A program made the translations under genes and the position numbers. Shown piece after piece: positions 23,601 to 38,882 of a DNA stretch of 64,000 bases. Position 1 is the stretch's first letter, and each line of letters opens with the position of its first letter. The DNA is from Pocillopora verrucosa. Its lineage: Eukaryota; Cnidaria; Anthozoa; Scleractinia; Pocilloporidae. Location: the NCBI RefSeq assembly GCF_036669915.1, contig NC_089316.1:11380382-11444381 (forward strand), read 5' to 3'. The notes beneath the pieces are model-generated. The model was not told the origin of the DNA and ran no database searches. It saw nothing but the letters and a program-made list of their open reading frames with translations.

Positions 23601-26600
23601 AATTGGCCACGGTAAAGAGTTTATAGATGGACGTTTCGAGTATTAATCCTTCTTCGGAGCGAATCTTTTGCAATTCAGTTGATAAAAACTAAGTCATTTT
23701 GTTACACCCTCTCCCCCCTTTTGACGAAGCATTACAATTTCTCTAAAAACTTACCCTAACAAGTCGACCGTTTGTGGTACCCGCTGATTTTTACGTACAT
23801 ATACATGTAAATAATCCTCTACCAAGGTTTTTTACATCTGCCTTTGACATGGAAATAATAACAAAATAGATGATTGTGTTAGATTCTGGGGCTATCATAC
23901 CTTCACAATTGATTCCGTCAAATCCATCTTTACAGTTACATTTGTAACCGCTCAGGTCTTCCGTGCACATGCCGCCATTTTTACATGGGTTGATTGGTAA
24001 ACACTTTGATTCCCCTGTTGATATGTCACATGTTAAAAAACAATTTATCTCACCGGTGAGGTAATACTTTATATATGATGGCTTAAACCTTTATACAAAA
24101 CATATAACATCAGACTTTCATACAGCTATAAAAGGTAATAGTTGTAGTGCACAAGGCCAAATTCATTCGTATCGAAATCTGTCTTTTCTTTCCACAGGTC
24201 TCCTGTATTAAGTTCGACGAGGTAGCACAAACTTATAACAACATCAAATCACTCACGTTCGCAGTTTTTTCCCATAAATCCAGCTGCACACGAGCAGATG
24301 TAGTTGTCAATGTTTTCCGTGCACACCCCACCGTTTCTGCAAGGATTAGGCTCACACTTACTTTCAACTGAGGAAAAAAAGCGAAAAAACAAATGTTGGA
24401 TGAAATCATGAACAATAAATTAATATTTTGCAGCTCGGTTACTTAATTCTCGCAAAATGTTTCCGACTGTTTGTTGTGTTATCGTGATTATTACCAAAAC
24501 CAAACACTTATGTGCTTCTTGCTTGTTTTGTTTGGTATTCTCCTATACTCAGAAAGTTAAGATTTGGTAATATTTTCTGACTGCGGGGCTTATCACTCAG
24601 CGACACTTAACACTACATTTGCCGGAAAAGCGCGGGAAGAAATAGTCATAGAGCAGTCTTAACTTGCAGACAATGTAAGTTTGAAGACTGACACTAACAA
24701 TTAACATGGTTGTAACTGTTCAGTATCTGCTGGTCAAACTTATACCACAATGAAGAGGCTGTGCGATCAATTCTTGCTAAATTGAATTATTCAATGAGGG
24801 ATGTGTTTACAGCCAAGATGTATTTAGACACTTTCTAAATGCAAGCGAAAACCTCTCCAAAAAATTTAAACAAAAGAATAATTTCCAACTTACGGTCACA
24901 GGTTTTTCCATGGAAGCCAGTGTGGCAGGTGCACTCAAAATCTTCAGGGAGCTCAGTACATTTTCCAAAGTTCTTGCATGGATTTGGCAAGCATCTGCTT
25001 TGAACTGGAATATTAACATAAAATTAATTTATTAGGTAAATAGGTCAGCTTTTAGAATAGTTTAACGACTTGAGGAAAGTCAATGAACGTAAAGTAGCGA
25101 AAGGAAGGATGGATTAATGTCTTTCTCAAGCATTTGCCTTGTGGTTTAAGTGATATAATATTAAAGCCGAACGATACTTTTTCTGTGCTCAAATTACGGA
25201 AAGGACTAACATTCATTAAATGGTATAAACATATATATTTTTTGTGCAGATGAGTTCATTTAGCTTCTAAAGGTTTGTCAGTTAACAACGAAACTCTCGA
25301 AATAATCGTGAAAAATAATTTAAATATAATGTAACATGGTGTAAAGCGCCAAAATTGGCATGAGAAAAACCTTGTTCTATTCACGGCAAGGTTAAAGACT
25401 TGAATTAGGGATTCACGGAGGAAAAAAACGAACAGAGTTAAAAAAGAAACTCCAACTAGCCAGGCAGATGCAGTCACCAGTCAGGTAAAATATGGAGCAT
25501 GATGGATAAATTAATTATTGAGCAAACACGCTAAGCCATAACTGATGCGCTACCTTCACATCTTTCTCCTTTGTATCCCACCGGGCAGATGCATTTAAAA
25601 TCCGTGATTACTGCTGTACAAGTACCTCCGTTTCTACAAGGATTGACACCACAAGGGTCAATCGCTGGGAAAGTAAAATCGAATAAATAAACAAAACAAA
25701 CATACGCAACGATTGGGATGATATTCAAAGACGGTTTCTTAAATCTAAAAACACACCTGGTCTTGAAAATTCTCTGTGTACAACGATATATTGTGGAGGC
25801 CTCGGCCCGGGGATTGGAACAGGAACAGGGACCTGTTGGGGTGGTAGTAGTACTGGATGATGGATCACAGAAATCCTTGGAGGTCCGTGCACAGGCACAG
25901 GAACAGGAGTATGAATGGGCCTATTTAAAATGATGACGCGATTACCATGGCGAGGTGGACCTTCAAATAGAGGTGGCATCGGTGCACCTTCAAAAGGTCC
26001 GTTTGAATCGCCCCTGGTATCGAGAGGGGCGAAACCTTCCCTGTCTGCATCCTTAAATAGCACTGGAGATGACAGATATCTGTGAATAGGTTCACCAGAG
26101 AAACGATGTTCAGCTGGCAAAAACTTATGCACTGCTGGGGAAAAGAAATGAGATGAATGGAGAATACGTTGCTCTGGTTTAGCAGCCAATGGATTGGCAA
26201 AAAAACTATCGGGGTTTTCATTAAGCTGCATGCCCTCATTGAGAAACTCGTTGGGTTTATTAGCAAACATGACTCTATCTGAAATACGCTGTCGTTTCAT
26301 TTCCATCGAAGCATTAGTATTTTGCGGTCCTTTTGTGTTCAAGGTAATGTTTTCCTTCTTTGGAAGCCACTTATTTGACGATTCCATATTTCTAGCCTGT
26401 GTTTTTTTATTTTTGAGTCGCACTCTATTTCGAGACCTCTTTAAAACTCCATCCTCGTCCCGGCGAGCCACTTTGAAATCCAGGTGTGAGGGGAACGACG
26501 GTGGCTTATGATACGCAATATTTCTCCTTCCATGATACACATGGTTTTCAGTTTCCTGTGGAATTTGCTTCAGGAAGCCATGTCTTAATTTGCTTATCGC

Positions 26601-26888
26601 AATTACTCCTCTAGATATGCCAGCAATTTTTCCGGTATTTAGTCTAAAAGCTTTTCTTCTCTTAATTATTTTCTTCGGATTGTGCATTTCACTTGATAAA
26701 TGCTGTTTTAAATGAGTTCGAATGTTGCTCAGTCTTTGATGAGATTGTGATGATTTTTTGATCATGTTTCGACCGCGGACTGTCGACTTTCCCTTCTCAG
26801 CCACAGGGAACGACATGGCTCTCAGGGACCCAACGCACAACCCTAACCCTAGCCAGAAAACCACTATCGTCAAGTGCCTAAGATCCAT
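14363..26888 (-). CDS. Gene B: secreted multi-EGF protein with Pro-rich N region and C-terminal LGCW domain
   Basis: Twenty exons on the minus strand: 26888-25757, 25664-25554, 25004-24894, 24367-24257, 24014-23901, 23467-23339, 22776-22708, 22178-22026, 21836-21726, 21346-21218, 20672-20562, 20152-20024, 19490-19371, 18640-18485, 18142-18062, 17806-17681, 16848-16750, 16352-16251, 15703-15599 and 14679-14363 (with stop). The joined frame gives 1171 residues. Order: signal peptide (1-22), a basic region with KKII, KRRK and KR sites, a Pro-rich end with PVPVP repeats (about 310-377), a run of EGF-like and degenerate modules (378-1031), a short Thr/Gln/Pro linker, and a roughly 100-residue C-terminal domain. 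All introns are phase 1. No transmembrane segment or GPI signal is seen, so it is probably secreted. Its Pro-rich end resembles that of gene E, suggesting paralogy. Function is unknown; adhesion or matrix assembly is plausible. Confidence 0.85.
14680..15598 (-). other. Gene B last intron
   Basis: About 0.9 kb between the penultimate and final coding exons. AT-rich, with no additional phase-1 exon or repeat that I could recognise. Confidence 0.5.
16922..17068 (+). mobile_element. tRNA-derived SINE-like element in gene B intron
   Basis: The plus strand carries a degenerate RNA polymerase III A box (TATCTCAGTTGATAG at 16936) and B box (GGATTCGACTG near 16979), spaced as in tRNA. A T-rich segment and a TTGCAATT...AATTGCAA motif follow (17036-17056). 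The same tail motif occurs in the copy at 41082-41250. It is antisense to gene B and too diverged to be a functional tRNA. Confidence 0.6.
17169..17340. mobile_element. Foldback element (MITE-like) in gene B intron
   Basis: Two arms of about 50 bases form an imperfect inverted repeat: the left begins CTTAGTTGCCTAGCCTTTGA and the right reads as its near complement ending at 17340. Both arms carry GGAGTGAGGCT and GGTGACCTTG. The centre of about 70 bases has no coding capacity. Confidence 0.7.
19758..19871 (+). repeat. Dispersed repeat, copy 1 (gene B intron)
   Basis: It shares CCACTCTCTCAACCAATCAG and flanking bases with 57499-57612, roughly three quarters identical over about 110 bases by eye. 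The other copy is in an intron of gene C, in the same strand orientation of the window. Confidence 0.7.
21958..22009. repeat. Simple repeat: ATATGT then TTAT units
   Basis: An alternating AT/GT tract followed by four TTAT-type units, immediately downstream of the gene B exon 22178-22026 donor (intronic). Confidence 0.85.
25757..26888 (-). other. Gene B exon 1: signal peptide, basic and PVPVP-rich region
   Basis: ATG at 26888 opens a clear signal peptide ([19 protein letters not shown]). The open frame extends 27 bases further 5' only through a non-ATG codon, so 26888 is the chosen start. Mid-exon is Arg/Lys/His-rich with several dibasic pairs. The end has [19 protein letters not shown] and [12 protein letters not shown], matching the end of gene E exon 1 in style and position. 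The donor is G/GTGTGT at 25757. Confidence 0.8.
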
Positions 26889-28807
26889 GTCTTCAGCCGT
26901 GGGTGAAAGGTGCAACGTTACATTTGTCGTGTGATTTTCCGAGCCATTTTCTCAAAGTTGCATTTGTGTTTCAACCAACATCTCGAAGCGCCATACATTA
27001 TGCATTGCCCACAATTGTTCCAAAATCCCTATGACATCATTTCTCTGGACATGCACTATTAACTCTGAGAGGGTACAATACTATGGGATTTTTAAAAAAA
27101 CGACAAGATGATTGAGCAACTTTATGAATCTTAAATTTAATTTAGATAGCTGTTTTATACAGATAGAATTAATTTGAATGAGATTTCGGTAGCCGCTATA
27201 TTTGCGTAAAAGCTGACTGTTTGTTTCTTTTTCATTTTAGTACAAATAGCGACTTCAGCACCTGCCTGAGTTTAAAAAGCCTATTTAGTTAGCAATTAAT
27301 AGAAAACGTAGAGTTAAATAGCGTAGGTCAGAAAGTGATTGCTTGACTGCTCACGAAGTTAGAGATTAGCAGGTTATTGTGACGGCCAAAGAGGAAAGTG
27401 AAGCAGTTCTGGTAACCACCCCGTATAGGAACTTTGCTGATTCAAAGTGTGATCTCAAAACAGTATTCCCTGAATCCAATCCAGTATTACTGTTTTTTCT
27501 TTTTTTGTTTGTATCTCTGGTTATAAGTACAACCGGAAGTGGTAAACTCTGGCAGGCTATTTACCTCTTGACCGAGGGGTCTAAGTGTTTTTTTTTTTAA
27601 CTCCGGCGACTAATTTGTGATGAACGCGGATACTACTTTGAAAGATTACATTTTACACAGATGTCATGTTTTTTTGTCCTTTTGACGGAAGGTTTAGACC
27701 GCATAATGATTCGCTTCGTTAAGGTCTATCGCCATCGACTAAAGCATTTATGCGTAAAAGAAGGAAACATGAAAGCGCCAGAGTTAACTAATGCATGTAA
27801 TTAACAAGCCGGCAACTTTCTTTCTAGAGGACCTAAAATTTCCTTTGCTGGGGGCAAATCGCCATTTGAGACTCCAATGTGGTGGTAGATTTCATTTCCT
27901 CATTCAATTTTTTTTTATTTCTTTCATTAAGCTGCTTTAGAGTGAGGAAAAGACCGAATTTAGAGTAATTAACCCTGGCAATGACCACAATTGAGTTAAT
28001 TTAAGCCTATCGGTTGTTATTTACCGACAAAATCGCAGTATCTGAAATATCAAAAGCTCTAGTCTCAAATTTTCACTTTGCTACGTACAAAAAAAAAAAA
28101 ATTCAGTGTTGGCTGTTTCTTTATCTTCAACCTAAACTCCCTTTGGGTTCACTTCACACTTCTATATGTTACAGGAAATATCGATAACCCTACAAACAAA
28201 GGTTTCTCGGATTAAAGGAAATTGCACATTTAATATCGTAGACAAAAATCGTATATGAGCGATCTTAAGCACTGGGTGGAGTATTGCAAGTTCAAAACGG
28301 GGGGTTTATTTCAAAAAATAATTTTCCTTTGGGGCATTTTTCAGGGGATCAACAAATCTTTTCATTGAGCCTACCGACAGTGAAGAAAGAAATTCAGACG
28401 TTTGAGTTAATTTTATTCTTTTATCAAAGTGGGGGAAACAACATCCTTCTTCCACATAAATTTTGCAAATAAGAAAATTGCTTTTAAAATGTTTTGTTTC
28501 ATTTTATTTGACAAAAACAGTCTCTCCGTTTTCATTTTGAGGACTTAAAAAGGAATGCCCTAAGGCTTTCTTAATTTACATTTCTCGAGGCCGATTTATC
28601 TTCAACGAGGCGGCACCGGAATAAACTGTGAAAAACGTTTACTTGAGTAGGATATCTCTTCGCCACACGCACGCAACCTCTGTTTTTTATTAAATAACCA
28701 TACAGATACGAGGTTTTAGAAAGCTGAATTCACGCTGTTGTCGATAACTTGATTAAAGGAGCCAAAATATACTATCGTAAATGTTAAAAAAAGAATTTTT
28801 CAAAACG
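26889..28807. other. Intergenic spacer between gene B and the GPCR gene
   Basis: This 1.9 kb contains the presumed gene B promoter (right of 26888) and GPCR 3' flank (left of 28808). Homopolymer A and T runs occur near 27588-27599 and 28089-28100. No conserved coding signal is seen in the short frames at 27379-27600 or 28284-28472. Confidence 0.5.
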
Positions 28808-30094
28808 TTAATGTCTGTTAAAGGAGTGAACTAATATGTTAGGCAAGGAATTGTCTGTGTTGCCCGTATGCCTCCTTTTTGGACAGGTGTTAAGCACTTC
28901 CAAGTTAGTTTGTGTTCCCCGGTTCACGTGGTATGCTACTTGATCGTTTTCAGATTCAATGTGCCTCTCTTCATTTTCCTCATAAATTGTTACCACTCGT
29001 CGACTTGTGCTAAGCTGATGGATATCTCCATAAGATGAGGCTTCTCCAAGAAACTCCCGCGGTTTTCCTCGTATGGGTCTTTTTCTTGATTTTCTAACCT
29101 CCAAGACTGTTTGACCTCTGAATCCATTTTTTCGCACAAGATTTGTTTGGCCTACAGAATTTCTTTTCCTCCATATCGAACCCACGAAAATGAAAGGATT
29201 AGCAAGGTATTTAACAAGAAGTAACAACTGTAAATAGATTCGTACATCGTTGCATAATACACAGTTTTTGACACCTCCAGCGCGCAAGCCAAATGACCAT
29301 AGAGTCGCTGGAGCTACGGTAACCAAATAGACAGAAATAATTTTCACTGTCAAAATAATCATTTTCTTTTCTGAACGAGCATGGTTTTTCTTAGATGTGT
29401 TGAGACTTCTAGCCAGGTTTCTCATCGATCTTACCGAGGACCAGTTGTTTGTCACCACAAAACTGCAGGTTAGTACCAGGATAACTGAGAGCAAGACTAC
29501 CATAGGTTCGGAGTAAGGACCTTCCGCGGATGAGACCAGAATACAATTTTCTGTGTTGATTTTTATCACAAAATTGAGAAGTCCAATCACAAAAGGTATT
29601 GCCCAGATTGCAGCAATGTAAGTTTTTATATTCCGTTTCGTTATCCTTCGTCGAAACGGTCTTGTAATAAAGTCGTTGCGATCCAAACTCAAAAAGCAAA
29701 TGTTCATACTGTCGGTGAAGAAGAAATAAGTCAAAGAAAAATACCTTATTCTGCAAAGGGCAGCTGGTACAGAAGTCCGTTCAATGAAAGAAACATATAT
29801 AACTGCAAACAGACTGGGAATCCCTATCAAACTGCTTAATGCGCCTGTTAGACATAAGTTGTAAACCAACACTCGATAAACTGACATGCTTCGATTGCAG
29901 TAACTTCGTAGAGTGGAAAATACAGCTAAATTGGCTACAACTCCAAGGATAACTTCAAGCCCAAGTATTATCAAAGATATCTTGATTGTTGACGGGGAAT
30001 AAATCAAATCCATTTGAGTAGAGTTGTCTCGTTTATCTTGATGAAGCTGTGTCACAGGCCGCATGTTAGAAATACTGGTTCGATTTGAAAACAT
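28808..30094 (-). CDS. Orphan class A (rhodopsin-like) G protein-coupled receptor
   Basis: A single exon encodes 428 residues from ATG at 30094; the frame extends 15 bases further 5' only from a TTG codon. The N-terminus has N-glycosylation sites (NRT, NST). Seven hydrophobic segments are visible. TM1 has GVVANLAVF with the conserved Asn; TM3 begins after a conserved Cys (ALCRIRYF) and ends in DRN instead of DRY; TM4 has the conserved Trp (AAIWAIPF); TM6 has VAPATLW in place of CWxP; TM7 has KYLANPFIFVG in place of NPxxY. The Asp normally found in TM2 is not visible (NLCLTGALSSL). The C-tail is long and rich in Arg, Ser and Thr. Ligand unknown. It is intronless and unrelated to the EGF genes on either side; such single-exon receptors are expanded in anthozoans. 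Confidence 0.85.
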   Translation of the reverse strand: MFSNRTSISNMRPVTQLHQDKRDNSTQMDLIYSPSTIKISLIILGLEVILGVVANLAVFSTLRSYCNRSMSVYRVLVYNLCLTGALSSLIGIPSLFAVIYVSFIERTSVPAALCRIRYFSLTYFFFTDSMNICFLSLDRNDFITRPFRRRITKRNIKTYIAAIWAIPFVIGLLNFVIKINTENCILVSSAEGPYSEPMVVLLSVILVLTCSFVVTNNWSSVRSMRNLARSLNTSKKNHARSEKKMIILTVKIISVYLVTVAPATLWSFGLRAGGVKNCVLCNDVRIYLQLLLLVKYLANPFIFVGSIWRKRNSVGQTNLVRKNGFRGQTVLEVRKSRKRPIRGKPREFLGEASSYGDIHQLSTSRRVVTIYEENEERHIESENDQVAYHVNRGTQTNLEVLNTCPKRRHTGNTDNSLPNILVHSFNRH

Positions 30095-33000
30095 CTTTCT
30101 GTAAAGCAACGAGCACTGTTTCGTTTTTTATAGTCCTTTGGAAAAAAAAAACACCATTTTTAATTTACACTGGAGCCACTTCAGCATTAGTTTATTAACG
30201 ATTGAAAAAACCATTTGTAGCAGTGTGAAAAAACAGCAATAGTTAGCAATCTTCCGATTTGGCTAACGTTATATAACTCGACCTATAGGAAAACTTGAAA
30301 TATAATTAACGGAAGCCGAAAAGTAAATATCCTAACATTGAAAGAATATACACTTAAAATTATTTGTTGATAGGTTACATTATGCCCTCAGGTAACTCAC
30401 CACGCGGAGTGTTAAATTGAAATAGTCTTTATTTCTAGAGTCTATGTTTTAATAGAGTGAATTGTTCATTTTTCAAAACGCGATACAATAAAACACGCGC
30501 TCCTCTTAGACGGCTACATTCTCTTATTCAAAGTTTTGTTACTTTCATCATATCTTGAATAACAATGCCTATTTTATTGTAGGCATAGTATTTGTAAAAT
30601 ATTTTAAGAGCACTCTGTTGCTATGTCTAAACAGCGATTGTTTGATGTGGTAGTGGAGATAATCTCTCAGTCGCATAACATTAGTCGGGAATTTAATTGA
30701 TTTCTCATTTTTTTCCTCCTTTTTAAGATAAAATAAAAAAAGCCAGAATTTAAAATATGTGAAACAACCGACGTAGATCACTTAAATCTCTTAGGGTTAG
30801 TTTTAAATGATTTAATTTAAAAATTCTACTTAATGATCTTCCTCCTGGTTCAAAAAGATGATTAAAATGGATGTAAATATTGCGCGATTAAAAATCGCCT
30901 TATCTCCGGCCAGAATATTGAAATATGGCTCAAGGGGAATGGAGGGGACAGTAATCAGTGATTTCTGGAAAGTCATCCGACTTTATGTAAAGACCAATAT
31001 GTTTATTATCATTTTAGCAAAAGCCTATATTTATGCACCTCCCTTAACAGGCCGAAATCATTGGCCTCACGAAGTAATTCCCCGCGATGTAGATCGACGA
31101 CCGGATATTGCTTAACTTTTCAAGGCCAAGAGATCGACTGGTCATGCGTCAGCCCTTCAAAGTATTATCCTCAGCTGTGATTGGCTTATTTTTAACAGCT
31201 TTAATCGGCTTATTTTCAACAGCTTTAATCGGCTTTTTCTCTCAGATATCGGCATTGGTCTCAACACGTCAGATTTGAGCTCTTGCATTGCCAGTGAAAG
31301 GCTAATGATTTAAGCAAGGCGTCATCCTTTCCCTCTGCAACCCTTGCCAAGATTTATTACGTGATTTGTGATTTACCGTCTCCATTTGTTTCACGTTGGT
31401 TATTTATCTCATTGAGGCCAAAGCTTCTGTTCGCTGGCTTCATTAATGATGTAGAAAATGTAAGCATACATGTTCGTTCAATTTAAGAATGGTTGACCAT
31501 GAATTATAGGAGAAATTCATAAATAAAAGATCTAGGCTTACAATAAACGAAGAGCGGCTTTAAACCAAAATATTCCGATAAATATACGGGTCTTGCTCAT
31601 CTGGTTGAAACTGTACTGGCCGATAAATTTATCAATATTTTGAGGCTTAAGCTAAAATGCATATTGATTATTCAAAGAGGAATTTGTGTTTGGGCTGGGA
31701 AGACAAAACGTTTTTTCTTTTCATAAACTTATACTTGAGTGTTTTGTTAGTCACGTACTTATTTAGTAGACTTTATACATGAAGGTTCGCCTATTTGCTG
31801 ACAAATGTATAAAATCAACACTTCATTATGGTTACCAATTAATCAAACCTATAACAAGAGCATTTGAGAAAGAAGCTAGCTATCGCTTAAAGGTTTTCAT
31901 AAAAAATAACAACAGGTAACTCAGCCACAACAGCGACAACAGAGCGCGCACATCACGCTTACTGTCCACTTACACAGGCATAATGTGTCAAACTTGCTAA
32001 ATGTCCTATAACACTGTCCAGTTATAAGCATGACGCGTACACTATCCTATCAGTGCTCAAATCGGGCTGGTGATAACCAACCAGGATTTTTTATAGTCAT
32101 AAACAGCGAAAAAGAAACAAATGCACACAATCACGTTTATTATGAAAAGTTATCCACGCACTTTACTAATGCGCAGAAAAATCACTTTTTTTATCGTATT
32201 TCTGCAATGTCAATCAGCCATTCGTTTAAAATAAATCAGGTAATAATTACATATTCGTTTATCAGTAAGCCCTGAGCATGATGCATGACCTTAAGTTACT
32301 TGAAGATACTTTAAATGTTTTCAAATAAACTGCTGAGAATGCTGAAAAAATAAATCAAGTATCAACTGGCAGACTCCTCACTTAAGACCCTTAAAATGAG
32401 TTATCTGATAATTTCTCTATGGTCACACAAGACCCTGCAATTACTTTATGGCTACTCAATATCTTTTGAGAAACCTGTATTACTACTTCACGATGTGGCT
32501 TGAATGCTTCTGTTTTCGTTTCCAGATTAGTTAATCGAAATCCTATTTAGTTACATTTATATGAAGTCATCTGATAACTTTTTAGGTGGGAGAGATTTAG
32601 ATTTAAGTGTGGCTTCCCGAGTGAGACGGCTCTTCATTTTGTAACTGGATGCATACCCTCTCATTTTTTAACCACATCCAGAATATTAGAAAGCAGAACT
32701 TCTTAAATGTAATTTCGTGCTATTTACAATCTTGATATAGACAGCAACAAGGATCTTGTTGAATGTAGAAGGTTGTCTGTTAGTTTTCTTCGTCGTTAAT
32801 TTTGTCTGTTAGTTTTAGGTCTTCGTTGAGAGTGTCTTCAAGCAAGTGTCTTCAAGCGCTGTAAGTGCGAAATGAAATCATGAAAGCGTTCAATAAGTAT
32901 GAAAAAGACACCTTCACTGCGCATCGTCGGTGTCAGTTATGAGATATCGTTACATTGCTTATGCCCATGAAGCAGTTGCAGTTTACTGGTGCAAAAAGGG

Positions 33001-34048
33001 CTAGTTGAGAAGTTAAGAAACTTTGATGTTGACTAAGCTACGAAGGGTGTGATATTTATCCGCATAATATGAATGTCATCAATAAGCTTGCATGCAGGAT
33101 GATTTACCCTTTTTCGTTCACTAGCTTCGTGTTAGTTATGCTTGTGCGATCGGAAAGCTCTGTGGGCCATGCTTGAACTTTTAAAAAGTAAGGAATAATC
33201 TTTACTAAGGAAATATGCAGCTTAATTTTCATTTTTCCACTATGACGAGTGCTGATTCCAGCGCTGACCATGCTCAGACCTCTGGAGCTTCGCGAAAAAA
33301 GCTTGCAATGGTGTCTAAGCTTGATAACTTAGGTGCGTCAAGTAACTCGCTTTTTGTAGGAGCAATAGACTTAGGTTTATTGTCATTACCTTGGTTATCC
33401 TTAGGTACCTTTCCATTTCTTTATTGCTGTCAGTCTGTGACGCAGTTTATTTCTTTGCTCAATAATGTCATCCGAAGTGTGACAATTATCGCATATTACT
33501 AAAAAATTTGCAAAGAATTAAGATAAGTTTTGAATCTAGATGAATAAATGTCTACAAGTTAGTTTGTGGTTTAGTTTGAAAACTGTAATGTTGATAAGTG
33601 ATGATAGCACAGGTGGGTGATAGTAGAATTAGAAGAAGAGAAAGTGGTATCCCAAAAATAAAATAACCTTAATGAGCTTAAGAGTCTCAGTGTCTGTTGC
33701 GTTTCAGATCGAAAATGGCAAGAGGATAATTAGATCACTGGTTCACCTTTCAGCACACCTTTCGAAGAACTTAAAATTCCTCGCAAGATGATCAATTTCG
33801 TTTGTTTTCTCACGAGGAACTGAGCTATTCAATGCTCAATATGCATACTACAGATAAACTGAAGTACCTCTTTGATGAAGGGTTTCCGGAGCTGACACTG
33901 TAAGGAAAAAAGTTTAGAATGGTCTTTTTTTGCATAAAATAAATACCTTGGGTCTCACTTCCCCCTCTGAAGGAGACCATATTAGCTACTTATCAGACTA
34001 GATAAACATATAATTCTTCAACGCTATAATTTCATAGAACAATTTTTG
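30095..34048. other. Intergenic spacer between the GPCR gene and gene E
   Basis: No gene is supported across nearly 4 kb. A short direct repeat is present (31166-31235), and near 32768-32855 short duplicated motifs (TTGTCTGTTAGTTTT, GTGTCTTCAAGC). Frames at 30858-31115, 32030-32275 and 33215-33502 lack recognisable domains or gene-like context. Confidence 0.5.
31166..31235. repeat. Short direct repeat
   Basis: A unit of about 24 bases (TTATTTTCAACAGCTTTAAT and following CGGC) occurs twice, with a partial third copy. Confidence 0.6.
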
Positions 34049-37691
<3,643 letters not shown>

Positions 37692-38882
37692 ATGCAAGTG
37701 TCATCTGAGGTGGTCTAAAAAGTAACCATTTTCATGGGATGATAAGACTTGAGGGATTACACTGGCCTTAACCGGAAACCGTTCTGAGTGAAGAAAAGAA
37801 GACTAAAAAGTTTCTCTGTGAAATTATCTCATCTAACTCAACAGCCATCAAATATTTATTCATGCCCTTAATTTTAGAGCTGATAAATTACTCATTGTGG
37901 TCAATCGCCATGGGTAGCAGATCAAAAAGCGTGAGATGCATGAAGAGCACTTTTTAGGTCTCTGAAAGAAGAAACAAAAGAAAACCAGAGAGGTTGCAGT
38001 GACCTAAACGATCTAACATCTGCTGGAAAACTCCTTCCTCTTATCTACGTTCTCATTTTTTTGTTTTGCCTAGTAGTCGTTCCAATTGGATCAAGTTAGA
38101 TCGTTTTCAGTTTTCAGTTTTAAGAACAATCATGACCTGCGCGTTTATGCCTAAATTTAAATTCATTGTCTTAACAATTGCTCAGTTGCCTCCAATCAAT
38201 CTTTTCACTGACAATTGCTGATGGGGATGAGAAATTCAACAGATTTTCTCACCCATGATCTCACTCCTGGAGTGCAAAATCTATCATCGACCAAAAAAAA
38301 GCTTGATTTGATTTTTTACAAAGAAAGTGCCATGAAAGCAGGTCGAATTAATCGCTCAATTCATGAGACATATTTTTTTTTAGTGCACTTTTCCCGCACA
38401 GATTTCGGCTTGTACATGTACATTTACAAACGCTTTTAAACGCTTTCATGCTGAGATCGTGACATAACGAATAAAACGAGCCAACTGGTTGCTAATTATT
38501 GCAATGGTGTCTATTGACTTGCAGCTATATCTAGGGGGAAATTAACCGAGCCCTCGGTATCGAAACAAAGAGAATGAGAGAGACTTGGCTTGATCAATTT
38601 TAAAAGGTGCTATTCTAAAACAATGACAGTTTTTGCAAGGACAGGTTGTCCTTTCACGGTTAATTTGGCGTAGCGATCGCAAACAAAGGAAAATGGGTCA
38701 AAGTTGACAAGTGCGGAAAAAACGTTCAATCTTTAATGATCAGAGCGCCTCGGAACCGGAACAAGTTGTGTTTCTTTGCCTTTCCTAATGGAAGATGCAA
38801 AAGACAACCGTTGACGGGATTATCCTATGAGCTTTTTGGGTGACAGAACTGACACCAAGAAATGTAAAAACAAGTCATCGTC
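37692..38882. promoter_or_regulatory. Divergent spacer between genes E and D
   Basis: Genes E (minus) and D (plus) start 1.19 kb apart and point away from each other, so both promoters and 5' UTRs must lie here unless there are upstream non-coding exons. I could not identify specific elements. The short plus-strand frame at 38215-38439 has no gene-like features. Confidence 0.4.

Larger units (their letters stand above)
16251..25664 (-). other. Gene B EGF-like exon array
   Basis: Notch-like modules (CxxNPCxNGGxC...CxCxxGFxGxxC) occupy the exons ending at 25554, 24894, 24257, 23901, 23339, 22026, 21218, 20562, 20024, 18485 and 17681. Shorter CxxC-type modules occupy the exons ending at 21726, 19371 and 16750. 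The exons ending at 22708 (69 bases), 18062 (81 bases) and 16251 (102 bases) are degenerate or partial, with four to six cysteines. The exon at 19490-19371 uses a weak donor (GTTAGA). Many modules carry the O-fucose consensus C-x4-S/T-C, and exon 23467-23339 has the O-glucose consensus (CDSTPC). Confidence 0.8.
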
